From contig NZ_AOMD01000012.1 in assembly GCF_000336915.1 (NCBI RefSeq), positions 136,087-177,891 of the forward strand: a DNA stretch of 41,805 nt. The letters run 5' to 3'. Position 1 is the first letter of the stretch. Every line of letters begins with the position of its first letter. The translations under genes were made by a program, and so were the position numbers. The stretch is from Halococcus saccharolyticus DSM 5350 (GTDB taxonomy: Archaea > Halobacteriota > Halobacteria > Halobacteriales > Halococcaceae). Below the pieces are notes generated by a model that did no database searches, was not told where the DNA came from, and saw nothing but the letters and a program-made list of their open reading frames with translations. Shown piece by piece: positions 18,886 to 26,838 of this stretch.

Positions 18886-18961
18886 GCATATATCTACGTG
18901 TGTAGCAAGAAGCTGACGACAGCAGACGGAATGAAACCACGACGACCACACGAGTTATGTA
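18886..18961. promoter_or_regulatory. Divergent promoter region of the imino-acid block
   Basis: Two TATA-like boxes: gatatatg on the minus strand (about 18887-18894) for the racemase-family gene, and ttatgta on the plus strand (18955-18961), 27 bp before the FAD-dehydrogenase ATG at 18984. The space between is the natural place for an IclR operator. Confidence 0.5.
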
Positions 18962-18983
18962 TGCCGGTCGAAAAAGAGAGGCC

Positions 18984-20141
18984 ATGCGGGTGAGTATCAT
19001 CGGTGGCGGCATCGTCGGCCTCGCCGCCTCCCACTATCTCGGCCAGCGCGGCGTCGACGTAGTCGTCCTCGAGAAATCCACCATCGGGGCGGGCAGCACC
19101 GATCGGGCGAACGGCGGGATCCGCGCCCAGTTCTCCTCACCGGTGAGCGCCCGCCTCTCACAGGAGAGCATCGCGGTCTGGAAGCGCTTCGAGGAGCTGT
19201 TCGACACCGCAATCGGCTACCGCCGACCCGGCTATCTCTTTCTCGCGCGGCGGGAGTCCACCGCGGAGCGCTTCCGCGAGAACGTCCGCCAGCAGAACCG
19301 TCTCGGGGTCGATAGCGAATTTCTAACGCCAGTCGAAGCGGAAAACCGGTGTCCAGAACTCCGGACAGAGGAGTTTCGCGGTGCGACGTACCGTGCGGCC
19401 GATGGGTTCGCTGACCCCCACCTCGCGCTCCAGGGCTTTTCGGCTGCGGCGAACGAGGCCGGTGCGGAGATCCGGACCGGCGTCGCGGTGACCGATGTCC
19501 TCCAGGAGGAGACGGGCGAGCGCGTGACCGGCGTCCGCACCGACGAGGGGACGATTGAGTCGGACTACGTGGTGAACGCGGCGGGCGCGTGGGCGAGCCG
19601 AGTCGGTAAGATGGCGGGTCTCGACCTCCCGATCGTGCCGCGCCGCCGTCAACTCATGGTCGCCGACCCCGAGATCCCGATCGATTCCTCGATACCGTTC
19701 ACGATCGATCTCGATCAGAGCGTCCACTTTCGCCCCGAGCGCGACGGCGGCGCGGTCGTCGGCGGTCACTTCGCCGACGCCGATCCGACGATGAACCCCG
19801 ACGACTACCGGAAGAAGATGGATCTCGACTGGGCTGCCGAGGCGATCGAGGCAGCGGCGGAGTGCGCCGACTACTTCGGTCCCGACTCGCGGGTCAAGCG
19901 TGGGTGGGCCGGGCTCTACGCGGTGACGCCCGACCATCACCCCATCATCGATGAGACGTTGCCAGGGTTCGTGACCGCAGCGGGGTTCTCCGGCCACGGA
20001 TTCATGCAGGCCCCCGCGACCGGCAAGCTCGTCGCGGAACTGATCGACGAGGGCGAACCGTCGCTCGTCGATGTCTCCTCGCTGGGAGCCGACCGATTCG
20101 ATCGTGACGCCCATCTCGAAGAGGGGACGGTCATCAACTGA
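18984..20141 (+). CDS. FAD-dependent amino-acid dehydrogenase (DadA / sarcosine oxidase beta type)
   Basis: 385 residues with an N-terminal dinucleotide-binding fold (VSIIGGGIVGLAASHYLGQ, then the Glu of VVLEK), the DAO-family segment GSTDRANGGIRAQFSS, and the C-terminal FAD motif around residues 330-350 (TAAGFSGHGFMQAPATGKL). The family oxidises secondary or D-amino acids (proline, D-proline, sarcosine, hydroxyproline) and passes electrons to the respiratory chain. Its partner enzymes suggest an imino-acid substrate. Start: the ATG at 18984 lies 27 bp after a TATA box and directly at the Rossmann strand; an ATG at 18957 would overlap the box. The next gene in the same direction is the aminotransferase, 84 bp away with its own promoter. 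Confidence 0.92.
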   Translation: MRVSIIGGGIVGLAASHYLGQRGVDVVVLEKSTIGAGSTDRANGGIRAQFSSPVSARLSQESIAVWKRFEELFDTAIGYRRPGYLFLARRESTAERFRENVRQQNRLGVDSEFLTPVEAENRCPELRTEEFRGATYRAADGFADPHLALQGFSAAANEAGAEIRTGVAVTDVLQEETGERVTGVRTDEGTIESDYVVNAAGAWASRVGKMAGLDLPIVPRRRQLMVADPEIPIDSSIPFTIDLDQSVHFRPERDGGAVVGGHFADADPTMNPDDYRKKMDLDWAAEAIEAAAECADYFGPDSRVKRGWAGLYAVTPDHHPIIDETLPGFVTAAGFSGHGFMQAPATGKLVAELIDEGEPSLVDVSSLGADRFDRDAHLEEGTVIN

Positions 20142-20225
20142 GCAGTCGATCACGAACCGGTCGCAACCCAGTCGTGTGCCGATGGTGCTGGTGGTTTTAT
20201 TATCGCCGGTGTGGAGGATCGGTGC

Positions 20226-21389
20226 ATGGCAGATGCCGACCGCGCAGCTAGCCGTATGGAACGAGTCCCGTTCTCCGGTATCAGGACGATCTTCGAGGAG
20301 TGTGACCGGCTCGAAGCCGCGGGCCGGGACGTCGTCCACCTCGAGATTGGTCGGCCGGACTTCGACACGCCGGCCCCGATCGGTGACGCGGCGCGCGAGG
20401 CGCTCGCCGACGGCCACGTCCACTACACCTCGAACTACGGGATCGAACCGCTCCGGAGGGCGATTGCGGACAAACTGGCGGCCGAGAACGATGTCGAGTA
20501 CGATCCCGACGGCGAGATCGTGGTGACGACGGGCGCGACCGAGGCGGTGCTCGTCACGATGCTCGCGCTCGTCGAGCCGGGTGCGGAGGTTCTCGTCCCC
20601 GATCCACGGTGGACCTACGGCCCGATCACCTCGCTCGCGGGCGGCGAGCCCGTTCCCTACCGACTCGATCCGGCGACGGGCTACCAGCCCGACCTCGACT
20701 CGCTGCGGGCGGCAGTCTCGGATCGAACCCGGCTCCTCGTGTTGAACAGTCCACACAACCCGACTGGCGGTGTCGTCGACGGGAACCATCTCGATGCGGT
20801 CGCCGATTTCGCCGTCGACAACGACCTCCTCGTGCTCTCCGACGAAATTTACGAGAAGATCCGGTACGGGGACGCCGCCCATCACAGCCCGGCCGCGCGG
20901 GACGCGCTCTTCGACCGGACGATCACGATCAACGGGTTCTCAAAGGCATATTCGATGACCGGCTGGCGGCTCGGCTACCTCGCTGCTCCTGCCGAGCTGG
21001 TCGATTCCATCGTCCGCGTCCGCCAGTATACGACGACGTGTGCGCCCTCGCTCTCCCAGCACGCGGGCGTCCGTGCCCTGGAGAGTGGGCTCCACGAGCC
21101 GATGGTCGAGGCGTTCGCCCGTCGCCGCGAGCGCGTCCTCGAACGGATCGACGCGATCCCTGGAATGTCGTGTCCGGCCCCCGCCGGCGCGTTCTACGCA
21201 TTCCCCACCACGCCTGCCGGCCACTCCGATGCAGAGGCGTTCGTTACCTCGCTCCTCGCGGATACAGGTGTCGCGTTCGTTCCCGGCACCGTGTTCGGCG
21301 ACGCCGGCGAGGGGCGGTTCCGGATCGCCTACGCCAACTCTCGCGAGCGGATCGACGAGGCGTTCGATCGACTCGAAGCTTGGCTGTAG
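20226..21389 (+). CDS. Class I pyridoxal-phosphate aminotransferase (AspB type)
   Basis: 387 residues, fold type I. Cofactor residues seen: Asn174 in NSPHNPTGG, Asp206 and Tyr209 in SDEIYEK, and Schiff-base Lys240 in NGFSKAYSMTGWRLGY. The substrate-carboxylate Arg lies near the C-terminus in RFRIAYANS. It would move an amino group between an amino acid and 2-oxoglutarate, but the exact pair cannot be read from sequence. In this context it may handle an amino-oxo intermediate of imino-acid breakdown. Both a TATA-like ttttatta (20195-20202) and GGAGG (20213-20217) precede the ATG at 20226, which supports this start over an ATG at 20211. Confidence 0.93.
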   Translation: MADADRAASRMERVPFSGIRTIFEECDRLEAAGRDVVHLEIGRPDFDTPAPIGDAAREALADGHVHYTSNYGIEPLRRAIADKLAAENDVEYDPDGEIVVTTGATEAVLVTMLALVEPGAEVLVPDPRWTYGPITSLAGGEPVPYRLDPATGYQPDLDSLRAAVSDRTRLLVLNSPHNPTGGVVDGNHLDAVADFAVDNDLLVLSDEIYEKIRYGDAAHHSPAARDALFDRTITINGFSKAYSMTGWRLGYLAAPAELVDSIVRVRQYTTTCAPSLSQHAGVRALESGLHEPMVEAFARRRERVLERIDAIPGMSCPAPAGAFYAFPTTPAGHSDAEAFVTSLLADTGVAFVPGTVFGDAGEGRFRIAYANSRERIDEAFDRLEAWL

Positions 21390-21487
21390 CCCGAAACGGC
21401 CGAAGAACGCCCTCGTGGGTGGATTTTGGCCAGCGACGACGATCGCGACAGGTAATTTTCGTCCTCTCTGTCGGGAATATCGATCAC

Positions 21488-21526
21488 TAATTATATGTGG
21501 GGTGGTGTGGTACCGATGCTCGGAGG
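21488..21526 (+). promoter_or_regulatory. Promoter and ribosome binding site of the symporter
   Basis: TATA-like taattata at 21488-21495, and GGAGG at 21522-21526 ending 10 bases before the ATG at 21537. Unlike most genes here, this one has a leader with a Shine-Dalgarno sequence. Confidence 0.55.
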
Positions 21527-21536
21527 AACGTAACAC

Positions 21537-23030
21537 ATGGTACAAGCAGGTGCGTACACAGCCGTCGGCTTGGTCGGCTACTTGCTGATCGTCGTGGTCA
21601 TCGGCTACTGGGGATCGAAGAAGGTCAACTCCGAGGAGGACTTCTTCATCGGCGGTGATCAGCTTCCTGGGTGGGCGCTCGCGCTTTCCGAGCGGAGTTC
21701 CGGCATGTCCGGCTGGCTGCTGCTCGGTATTCCCGGGCTGGCGTGGTCAGCGGGGCTGTCGTCGGTCTGGGTACTCGTCGGCACGGCGGGCGGCGCGATC
21801 GTTCAGTGGATCATCTTCTCGCGGCCGTTCATGGAGGGGCGCAAGGAGACGGGAGCGATCACGCCGATCGGCCTCCTCGCCGAGAAGATGCCGACCGACT
21901 CCCCGATCGTGCGCCTGCTGCCGGCGCTGGTGACGTTTTTGTTCTACATGGGCTACGTCGGCTCGCAGTTCCTCGCCGGCGGGAAGATCTTGGAACAGAT
22001 CTTCGGAATCGCGCCGTTGACGGGTCTGCTGATCGTCGCGGCACTGATCATCCTCTACTCGCTCGCGGGCGGGTTCCTCGCGGTGGTCTGGACCGACACG
22101 ATGCAGGCACTCCTGATGGTCTTCACGCTCATCGTCCTGCCCGGCGTGTTGCTCGCGGGCGTCCTCACCGACCCCAACCAGTCGCTGATGGGTGGGCTTG
22201 CGGCATCGGGCGGCGGTAGGGCGTCGTGGTTCGGCGGGAAGAGCGGTGCGGCGGCGCTCGTTCTGCTCGGAGCGAACCTGAGCTGGCTCTTCGCGTACTT
22301 CGGTGGCTACCCCCACTTGAACGTCAGGATGATGGCGCTCCGCAACGACCGTGATCGCCGGACAGCGATCATCGTGGCGTCGGTCTGGGGTGTGTTGACT
22401 GCCATCGGTGCGGTGCTCCTCGGGCTCCTGACGCGCGTCCTTCACGGTGCGCCCCAATCGGTTGCGGCCGATCGTGAGATGGTGCTGCCGTTCATGGTGC
22501 TCGAACACACTCCCGGACTGCTCGGTGGGGTGTTGCTCGCCGGTGCGCTCGCCGCGATGATGTCGACAGCGGACTCCCAGCTCGTCGTGGCGAGCTCCGC
22601 CGCCGCACAGGACGTGTACAACAAGGTCGTCACGAAGAACCGCGAGTTCAGCGAGGCGACCCGGCTCCGGATCTCCCGGATTGCGACGCTGCTCGTCGGC
22701 GTCGTCGGCCTCGTGATCGCGGCCTCGGTCCAAAACCTCGTCTATACGCTGGTGAGTTACTCCTCGACCGGCCTGTTCTCGGCGTTCGGCCCGGCGTTCA
22801 CGCTGCTGTTCTTCTGGCGTGACCGCTTCTCGAAGGCGGGACTCGTCGCCGCGTTCGTTGCCGGCCCGGCGGCCACGATCCTGTGGGTCTCGCTCGGGAT
22901 GACGTCGATCGTCACCGTCCGGATCGTCGCCCCACCGATCGGCTTCGCGGCCGCGATCGCCGCCTCGTTGCTCTGGCCGCGCTCGGAGGCGGCCGAAACG
23001 ACCACCGGTGCGCCAGCGGCTCAGGACTGA
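21537..23030 (+). CDS. Sodium:solute symporter, PutP-like
   Basis: 497 residues with about 13 hydrophobic segments, the SSS-family pattern. Landmarks are the N-terminal YWGSKKVNSEEDFFIGGDQL, the sodium-site region LSERSSGMSGWLLLGIPGLAW, the central YSLAGGFLAVVWTDTMQALL, and the later ALAAMMSTADSQLVVASSA. These match proline/sodium symporters (PutP) most closely, so uptake of proline or a related imino acid or betaine driven by sodium is the best guess. It lies in the cell membrane. It is placed between the aminotransferase and the aldehyde dehydrogenase, which supports a catabolic uptake role rather than osmoprotection. Confidence 0.93.
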   Translation: MVQAGAYTAVGLVGYLLIVVVIGYWGSKKVNSEEDFFIGGDQLPGWALALSERSSGMSGWLLLGIPGLAWSAGLSSVWVLVGTAGGAIVQWIIFSRPFMEGRKETGAITPIGLLAEKMPTDSPIVRLLPALVTFLFYMGYVGSQFLAGGKILEQIFGIAPLTGLLIVAALIILYSLAGGFLAVVWTDTMQALLMVFTLIVLPGVLLAGVLTDPNQSLMGGLAASGGGRASWFGGKSGAAALVLLGANLSWLFAYFGGYPHLNVRMMALRNDRDRRTAIIVASVWGVLTAIGAVLLGLLTRVLHGAPQSVAADREMVLPFMVLEHTPGLLGGVLLAGALAAMMSTADSQLVVASSAAAQDVYNKVVTKNREFSEATRLRISRIATLLVGVVGLVIAASVQNLVYTLVSYSSTGLFSAFGPAFTLLFFWRDRFSKAGLVAAFVAGPAATILWVSLGMTSIVTVRIVAPPIGFAAAIAASLLWPRSEAAETTTGAPAAQD

Positions 23031-23122
23031 TCCCGACACCGCCGGTCGACGCTCGACTGCCGGTGGGATCCTCTTCATCCGAACTTTCATTAGGGGGGCT
23101 GTCGAACCGTCGATCGCACACC

Positions 23123-24652
23123 ATGAGTCAGCAGCTCAGCGAGCCGTCACAACACTACATCGGTGGCGAATGGACCGATGGAGCAGGATCAGAGACGTTC
23201 GAGAGCACCAATCCAGCGACGGGTGAGACGCTCGGGGAATTCCACCGCGGTACCGACGCCGACGTCGATCAAGCCCTCGCGGCCGCCGACGAAGCCTTCG
23301 AGGAGTGGAGCGCGCTGTCGTACACCGACCGTGCGGAGTACCTCTGGGATATCTACCACGAGCTCAAGGATCGCCACGACGAACTCGGCGAAGTCATCTC
23401 CACAGAGTGCGGGAAGGAGATCTCGGAGGGAAAGGCCGACGTGACCGAGGCGTGGCACATGGTCGAATGGGCGGCGGGCAACGCCCGTCACCCTCACGGC
23501 GATGTCGTGCCTTCCGAAATTTCCGGCAAGGACGCCTACATGCGCCGCAAACCTCGGGGCGTCGTGGGCTGCATCACGCCGTGGAACTTCCCGGTTGCAG
23601 TCCCGTTCTGGCATATGGCGGTCACGCTCGTCGAAGGGAATACGGTGGTCTGGAAACCCGCCGAGCAAGTCCCACAGTGTGGCCAGGTCATCGCCGAGAT
23701 GTTCGCCGAGGCCGACATTCCCGACGGCGTGTTCAACATGATCCAAGGCTACGGCGACGCCGGCGAGGCCATCGTCGACGATGATCGTGTGGATACGGTG
23801 TTGTTCACGGGATCGGCAGAGGTCGGACAGGAGATTGCCTCTGCTGTGGGTAGCGAGCCCGGCAAGCTTGCGGCCTGTGAGATGGGCGGGAAGAACGGGA
23901 TCGTGGTCACGAGCGAAGCCGACCTCGATACCGCGGTCCACTCCGCCGTGATGAGTTCGTTCAAAACCACTGGCCAGCGATGCGTGTCGAGCGAACGGCT
24001 GCTGGTTCACGAGGAGGTCTACGACGAGTTCAAGGAGCGCTTCGTCGACGCCGCAGAAGATGTCGCGGTCGGCGATCCCCTCGAAGAGGACACGTTCATG
24101 GGGCCGTTGATCGAACCTGAGCACGCCGAGAAGGTCACGAGCTACAACGATCTCGCGCGTGACGAGGACGTGAACGTGCTCGTCGACCGCGCGGACCTCG
24201 ACGGCGACGAGATTCCCGACGGCCACGAGGACGGCCATTGGGTCGGACCGTTCGTCTACGAAGCCGACCCCGAAGACGACCTCCGCGTGACCCACGAGGA
24301 GGTCTTCGGTCCTCACGTCGCGCTGCTCGGATATTCGGGCGACATCGAGGACGCCGTCGAACTCCACAACGACACCGACTACGGGTTGGCGGGCGCGATC
24401 ATCTCCGAGGACTACCGCGAGATCAACTACTTCCGCGACAACGCCGAGGTCGGACTGGCGTACGGCAATCTGCCGTGTATCGGCGCGGAAGTGCAGTTAC
24501 CGTTCGGCGGGGTCAAGAAGTCGGGCAACGGTTATCCGAGCGCTCGCGAGGTCATCGAGGCCGTCACCGACCGCACCGCGTGGACGCTCAACAATTCCGA
24601 GGGCATCCAGATGGCCCAGGGTCTTTCCGCCGACGTCCTGACCGACGACTGA
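23123..24652 (+). CDS. Aldehyde dehydrogenase, possible semialdehyde or P5C dehydrogenase
   Basis: 509 residues, NAD(P)-dependent ALDH fold. Catalytic parts: Asn155 (PWNFPV), Lys178 (WKPAEQ), general base Glu252 (CEMGGKN) and nucleophile Cys286 (TTGQRCVSSE). The C-terminal LPFGGVKKSGNG is the usual family end motif. Given the neighbours, the substrate could be 2-oxoglutarate semialdehyde or glutamate semialdehyde/P5C, the last steps of hydroxyproline or proline breakdown; the sequence does not separate these. The ATG at 23123 starts the conserved N-terminus (HYIGGEWTDG); a TATA-like ctttcatta lies about 35 bp upstream. It is longer by about 20 residues than many ALDHs because of an acidic insertion before the last third. 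Confidence 0.93.
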   Translation: MSQQLSEPSQHYIGGEWTDGAGSETFESTNPATGETLGEFHRGTDADVDQALAAADEAFEEWSALSYTDRAEYLWDIYHELKDRHDELGEVISTECGKEISEGKADVTEAWHMVEWAAGNARHPHGDVVPSEISGKDAYMRRKPRGVVGCITPWNFPVAVPFWHMAVTLVEGNTVVWKPAEQVPQCGQVIAEMFAEADIPDGVFNMIQGYGDAGEAIVDDDRVDTVLFTGSAEVGQEIASAVGSEPGKLAACEMGGKNGIVVTSEADLDTAVHSAVMSSFKTTGQRCVSSERLLVHEEVYDEFKERFVDAAEDVAVGDPLEEDTFMGPLIEPEHAEKVTSYNDLARDEDVNVLVDRADLDGDEIPDGHEDGHWVGPFVYEADPEDDLRVTHEEVFGPHVALLGYSGDIEDAVELHNDTDYGLAGAIISEDYREINYFRDNAEVGLAYGNLPCIGAEVQLPFGGVKKSGNGYPSAREVIEAVTDRTAWTLNNSEGIQMAQGLSADVLTDD

Positions 24653-24721
24653 TCGGCGACGACGTTTTGGATTCGAAGCAACAGAACGACTAAGTAGCGG
24701 GCGGACGCCGTTTCGATCGCT

Positions 24722-25513
24722 ATGAGTCTCGACGTGGCGGACGACGTGGCGCTGGTGACGGCATCGAGCAGCGGTCTCGGGCGCGCCTCGGCCGCGGTGC
24801 TCGCCGAGGAGAACGCGAACGTGGTGCTCAACGGCCGGGACGAGGACCGACTCGACGAGACCGTCGCGGAGCTCGACGCGCTCGGCGAGGGCAGTGTGGT
24901 CGGTGTCGCCGGCGATCTCACGCAAAAAGAGGACGTCGAAGCGCTCGTGACGGCGACCGTCGAGGAGTTCGACGGGCTCGACCACCTCGTGACGAGCGCT
25001 GGCGGACCGCCGAGTGGCCCGTTCATGGAGACCGACGACGAGGATTGGTATCACACGTTCGACCTCCTGGTGATGAGTGTGGTTCGGTTGGTCCGCGAGG
25101 CCGCTCCCCACCTCCGCGATGGCGACGGCGGCACGATCGTCACCATCGCCTCTCGGAGCGTCAAGGAGGCCATCGACTCGCTGGTGCTCTCGAACTCCGT
25201 TCGGATGAGCGTCGTCGGACTCGAAAAGACGCTCTCGAAGGAGCTCGCCCCGGAGGTCCGGGCGAACGCCGTGTTGCCCGGTCCGCACGAGACGAGCCGG
25301 ATCGAGGAGCTCGTCGAGCAGTCGGTCGAGCGCGGCGAGTACGACTCCTACGAGGAGGGGCTCGCGGCACGCGCCGAGGGGATCCCGCTCGAACGCATCG
25401 GTGAACCCCGTGAGCTCGGCGAGGTCGTGGCCTTCCTCTGTTCGCCCCGATCGAGCTACCTCAATGGTGTCTCGATCCCGATCGACGGCGGTGCGGGGGC
25501 TGCGAACCTCTGA
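24722..25513 (+). CDS. SDR-family protein with substituted catalytic Tyr and Lys
   Basis: 263 residues, Rossmann fold. The nucleotide motif is TASSSGLGRA (TGxxxGxG variant), with Asp65 in AGDLTQ and TSAGG in place of NNAG. The catalytic Ser is Ser144 (TIASRS), but where classical SDRs have YxxxK this protein reads LSNSVRMSVVGLEKTL, placing Ser157 for Tyr and Arg161 for Lys. The C-terminus PRSSYLNGVSIPIDGG is normal for the family. It is either a distinct SDR subfamily with other chemistry or a non-catalytic homologue. Automatic annotation would call it 3-oxoacyl-ACP reductase. The substrate is unknown. A TATA-like cgactaag lies about 30 bp before the ATG. Confidence 0.9.
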   Translation: MSLDVADDVALVTASSSGLGRASAAVLAEENANVVLNGRDEDRLDETVAELDALGEGSVVGVAGDLTQKEDVEALVTATVEEFDGLDHLVTSAGGPPSGPFMETDDEDWYHTFDLLVMSVVRLVREAAPHLRDGDGGTIVTIASRSVKEAIDSLVLSNSVRMSVVGLEKTLSKELAPEVRANAVLPGPHETSRIEELVEQSVERGEYDSYEEGLAARAEGIPLERIGEPRELGEVVAFLCSPRSSYLNGVSIPIDGGAGAANL

Positions 25514-25639
25514 TCGGAGATCGCCGTTCGATCACTCGCCGACCGGTGACCACTCGAACTGAGCGCCCGAGCGAGAGATGACATCGTGGTCGGTTCCCCA
25601 ATATTCAATAGTGATGGGCTCGATCCGTTGACGAGGCAC

Positions 25640-25987
25640 ATGAGAAACGTTGATTTCGCCGAGGCGGAGACGTACGAGCCCGAAGAGGGCTGGCGTCGCG
25701 TCTCGCTCGCCGGCAGCGACCAGTTCACCTTCGAGTGGTTCGAGAAGCCACCGGGCCACTCCTCACCGATGCACGACCACGAGAACGAGCAGGTCTGCGT
25801 CGTCCTGGAGGGTGAGATCACTGTCTACACCGAGGACGATTCGGTGACGCTCGAACGCTTCGATTCGGTCTGCCTCGAGGCGTGGGAGTCCCACCGGGTC
25901 GAGAACACCGGCGACGAGCGGGCGGTCGCCATCGACGTCTTCGCTCCGGGTCGCGGCTTCGACTTCTGGACCGACCGCGAGGAGTGA
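25640..25987 (+). CDS. Single-domain cupin protein
   Basis: 115 residues forming one cupin barrel. Motif 1 is PGHSSPMHDHENEQVCVVLEG, with His45, His47 and a Glu nearby as metal ligands; motif 2 has His85 in AWESHRVEN. A metal-dependent isomerase, dioxygenase or ligand sensor are all possible, and small haloarchaeal cupins are mostly uncharacterised. The ATG at 25640 is chosen; a TATA-like tattcaatag (25602-25611) lies just over 30 bp upstream. It follows the SDR gene on the same strand after 126 bp, and the aldolase gene converges on it from the other side 39 bp away. Confidence 0.88.
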   Translation: MRNVDFAEAETYEPEEGWRRVSLAGSDQFTFEWFEKPPGHSSPMHDHENEQVCVVLEGEITVYTEDDSVTLERFDSVCLEAWESHRVENTGDERAVAIDVFAPGRGFDFWTDREE

Positions 25988-26026
25988 CGGCTCGCGCCCT
26001 CACACAGTTTTCGAACAGCGTCCGAT

Positions 26027-26809
26027 TTACAGCTCGGCCCGAGCCAGCGCGTCGTCGACCGAGCGGTCGTCGTGGACCACGGCTGTGACCGCGCGCGTCA
26101 TCGCTTCGGGATCGTCGTGCTGGAAGACCGTTCGCCCGATCGAGACGCCGGCCGCACCCGCGTCCATCGCCCCGCGGACGTTTTCGAGCGTCGCTTCGTT
26201 CCCTTCGGGATCGCCGCCGGCCATGATGACGGGGAGGCCCGTCGCCTCGGTCACACGTTCGTAACTCGCCGCGTCGCCGCTGTAGGCGGTCTTGGCCACG
26301 TCCGCGCCGGCCTCCTCCGCGAGCCGTACGGCATGGGCGAGGCGTTCCGGATCGCTTTCGTCGACACCAGGCCCGCGGGCATACGTCATCGCGAGCACCG
26401 GCATTCCATACTCGGTGGCGGTCCGTGTGATCTGCGCGAGCTGTTCGAGCTGGCGCGGCTCGAAATCACTCCCGACGTTCACGTGGAGCGAGACCGCGTC
26501 CGCACCCGCTCGGACGGCTTCGGTGACTGTTCCGGTGAGTCGCTTGTCGTTGGTGTCCGGCCCAGTCGCGGTCGACGCGTTCAGGTGAACGATGTAGCCA
26601 GCCCCGTTCTTGTTGGGGTGTACCCGCGGCGCGAGCCCCTTCTGGGTCAACACGCTGTCCGCGCCGCCGCGGGTCACCGCGTCGATCGTTGCCTCGATCC
26701 GGCGGAGGCCGTCGACCGCGCCGAGGGTAATTCCGTGGTCCATCGGCACGTTCACGATGCGTCCGTCTGTTCCGATTCTGTCGAGCCGCGCTGTAACGCC
26801 GACTGTCAT
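26027..26809 (-). CDS. Class I aldolase, 2-amino-3,7-dideoxy-D-threo-hept-6-ulosonate synthase type
   Basis: 260 residues, TIM-barrel DeoC/FbaB family. Landmarks: VPMDHGITLGAVDGL at the start, the catalytic-Lys strand VAKTAYSGDAASYERV, and the phosphate-binding VIMAGGDPEGNE and GAAGVSIGRTVFQ. The match is closest to archaeal ADTH synthase (first step of the archaeal route to 3-dehydroquinate and aromatic amino acids), but related fructose-bisphosphate aldolases share these motifs. The partner 3-dehydroquinate synthase II is not in the window. The ATG at 26809 has a TATA box 26 bp upstream. It converges with the cupin gene, so it is probably not in the imino-acid unit. Confidence 0.88.
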   Translation of the reverse strand: MTVGVTARLDRIGTDGRIVNVPMDHGITLGAVDGLRRIEATIDAVTRGGADSVLTQKGLAPRVHPNKNGAGYIVHLNASTATGPDTNDKRLTGTVTEAVRAGADAVSLHVNVGSDFEPRQLEQLAQITRTATEYGMPVLAMTYARGPGVDESDPERLAHAVRLAEEAGADVAKTAYSGDAASYERVTEATGLPVIMAGGDPEGNEATLENVRGAMDAGAAGVSIGRTVFQHDDPEAMTRAVTAVVHDDRSVDDALARAEL

Positions 26810-26831
26810 CGATTCTCTCACCGTCCTGTTC

Positions 26832-26838
26832 CCTATAA
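26832..26838 (-). promoter_or_regulatory. TATA box of the aldolase gene
   Basis: cttatag on the minus strand centred 26 bp before the ATG at 26809, at leaderless spacing. Confidence 0.55.

Noticed and set aside
18889-18891. ATG at 18889 as start of the proline-racemase-family gene
   Set aside because: It is overlapped by the TATA-like gatatatg and would add 28 residues before the family's normal start, so the GTG at 18805 was preferred.
21747-23090. 447-codon antisense frame opposite the symporter
   Set aside because: Composition dominated by Arg, Glu, Gln and His, which is the complement of hydrophobic codons; not a real protein.
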